Part shown: piece by piece, positions 63,441-64,000 of the stretch
How the letters are laid out: each line of letters begins with the position of its first letter
How positions within the stretch are numbered: the stretch's first letter is position 1
Assembly (NCBI GenBank): GCA_051656905.1
Contig: JBOFJQ010000028.1
Coordinates: 48,444 to 112,443, forward strand
Reading direction: 5' to 3'
Origin: JAGNZR01 sp051656905
GTDB lineage: Bacteria > Fusobacteriota > Fusobacteriia > Fusobacteriales > Fusobacteriaceae
DNA: 64,000 nucleotides
Translations under genes and position numbers: made by a program
Notes under the pieces: model-generated
What the model saw: only the letters and a program-made list of their open reading frames with translations
Database searches by the model: none
What the model was told of the DNA's origin: nothing

Positions 63441-64000
63441 TTAAATTTTTATACCAAAATATTCTTTTGCATTATTATAGCAAATGTCTTGAACAATTTT
63501 ACCTAGTAAATCATAATCCTGTGGGAATTCCCCATTTTTTACCCAACTTCCAAGAAGATTGCAAAGTATTCTTCTGAAATATTCATGCCTTGTATAAGAA
63601 AGGAAACTTCTTGAATCAGTTAACATCCCTACAAATTTTGAAAGTAATCCCAAATTTCCTAGAGCTTTCATTTGTTCAATCATTCCATCTTTTTGATCAT
63701 TGAACCACCATCCAGAACCAAATTGAATTTTTCCAGCTATACCTCCACCTTGAAAGTTTCCAATCATAGTTCCTAAAACATAGTTATCTTTAGGATTTAA
63801 TGTATATAATATAGTTTTGGGAAGTTCATTAGTAGCATCTAAAGAATCTAAAAGCCTAGACAAATCTTCTGCCATATTCCAATCCCCAATAGAATCAAAT
63901 CCAACATCAGCACCTAATAATTCAAACATTCTTTTTGAATTATTTCTTAAAGCACCCATATGAAGTTGCATTACCCAATTTCTTTTTGAGTATTCTTTTC
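63441..64000 (-). CDS. uxaC: glucuronate isomerase, C-terminal part (cut by right window edge)
   Basis: The frame is open to the right edge: before the Met codon at 63969-63971 the codons read KEYSKRNWV, so the Met is internal and the gene continues outside. The visible 186 residues are the C-terminal part of UxaC (usually about 465-470): WVMQLHMGALRNNS, FDSIGDWNMAEDLSRLLDSLD, LPKTILYTLNPKDNYVLGTMIGNF, GKIQFGSGWWFNDQKDGM and the end DICYNNAKEYFGI. It isomerises glucuronate to fructuronate and galacturonate to tagaturonate. It precedes kduI and kduD, forming a hexuronate catabolic group. Confidence 0.96.
   Translation of the reverse strand, partial: KEYSKRNWVMQLHMGALRNNSKRMFELLGADVGFDSIGDWNMAEDLSRLLDSLDATNELPKTILYTLNPKDNYVLGTMIGNFQGGGIAGKIQFGSGWWFNDQKDGMIEQMKALGNLGLLSKFVGMLTDSRSFLSYTRHEYFRRILCNLLGSWVKNGEFPQDYDLLGKIVQDICYNNAKEYFGIKI

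Noticed and set aside
1..64000. CRISPR arrays, insertion sequences, prophage genes, tRNA or rRNA genes
   Set aside because: I found no regularly spaced repeats, transposase or integrase-like proteins, or rRNA/tRNA-like segments in the window.

Overview
The window comes from a low-GC, diderm, anaerobic fermenter, most likely a member of the Fusobacteriota (Fusobacterium/Cetobacterium-like). The grounds are the very AT-rich DNA with AGGAGG-type ribosome binding sites, a signal-peptide-bearing outer-membrane beta-barrel protein next to Firmicute-like operons, the adenosylcobalamin-dependent methylaspartate route of glutamate fermentation, and SAM-I and purine-type riboswitches. The phylum is inferred from gene content only. 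No rRNA, tRNA, CRISPR array or transposase was seen.

Layout. (1) 1-11926 is a myo-inositol catabolism locus: a minus-strand operon iolB - ABC importer (lipoprotein, ATPase, permease) - iolD - iolE - iolG - iolA (cut by the left edge), then a LacI-family regulator and a second iolG-like dehydrogenase on the plus strand. The same CG-centred palindrome lies upstream of iolB and inside the promoter of the second dehydrogenase, so one repressor probably controls both. (2) 12046-19746 holds a TcyP-like cystine symporter, metK under a SAM-I riboswitch, and carAB behind a leader ORF that stops exactly at an intrinsic terminator. (3) 19799-21756 is a tandem pair of DUF535 (VirK/YbjX) genes. (4) 22040-27193 is a xanthine dehydrogenase-type operon (permease, FAD, 2Fe-2S and Mo subunits) under a purine-family riboswitch that lacks two core positions. 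(5) 27419-29432 has manA and a two-helix RCK potassium channel. (6) 29598-33826 is a lactose/cellobiose-type PTS with a MupG-like 6-phospho-N-acetylmuramidase and an outer-membrane barrel protein. (7) 34089-35225 encodes a plasmid-type Rep_3 initiator-like protein preceded by two identical 20-bp direct repeats 84 bp apart.

(8) 35298-42886 contains glutamate mutase (glmS, glmL, glmE), methylaspartate ammonia-lyase and three citrate-lyase-family subunits. Together they make most of the methylaspartate pathway, so the lyase is better read as citramalate lyase. (9) 43320-44624 is lysA. (10) 44993-51438 is the rimP-nusA-ylxR/ylxQ fusion-infB-rbfA-recJ cluster. (11) 51507-60644 is tig, clpP, clpX, lon, engB and valS. 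(12) 60906-64000 has a GntR regulator, then kduD, kduI and the C-terminal part of uxaC (cut by the right edge), for hexuronate breakdown.

The metabolic genes describe an organism that ferments inositol, uronates, purines, glutamate and probably peptidoglycan fragments. The observations most worth following up are the carAB leader/attenuator, the shortened purine aptamer, the chromosomal Rep_3 gene with its repeats, and the PTS-MupG-barrel operon.
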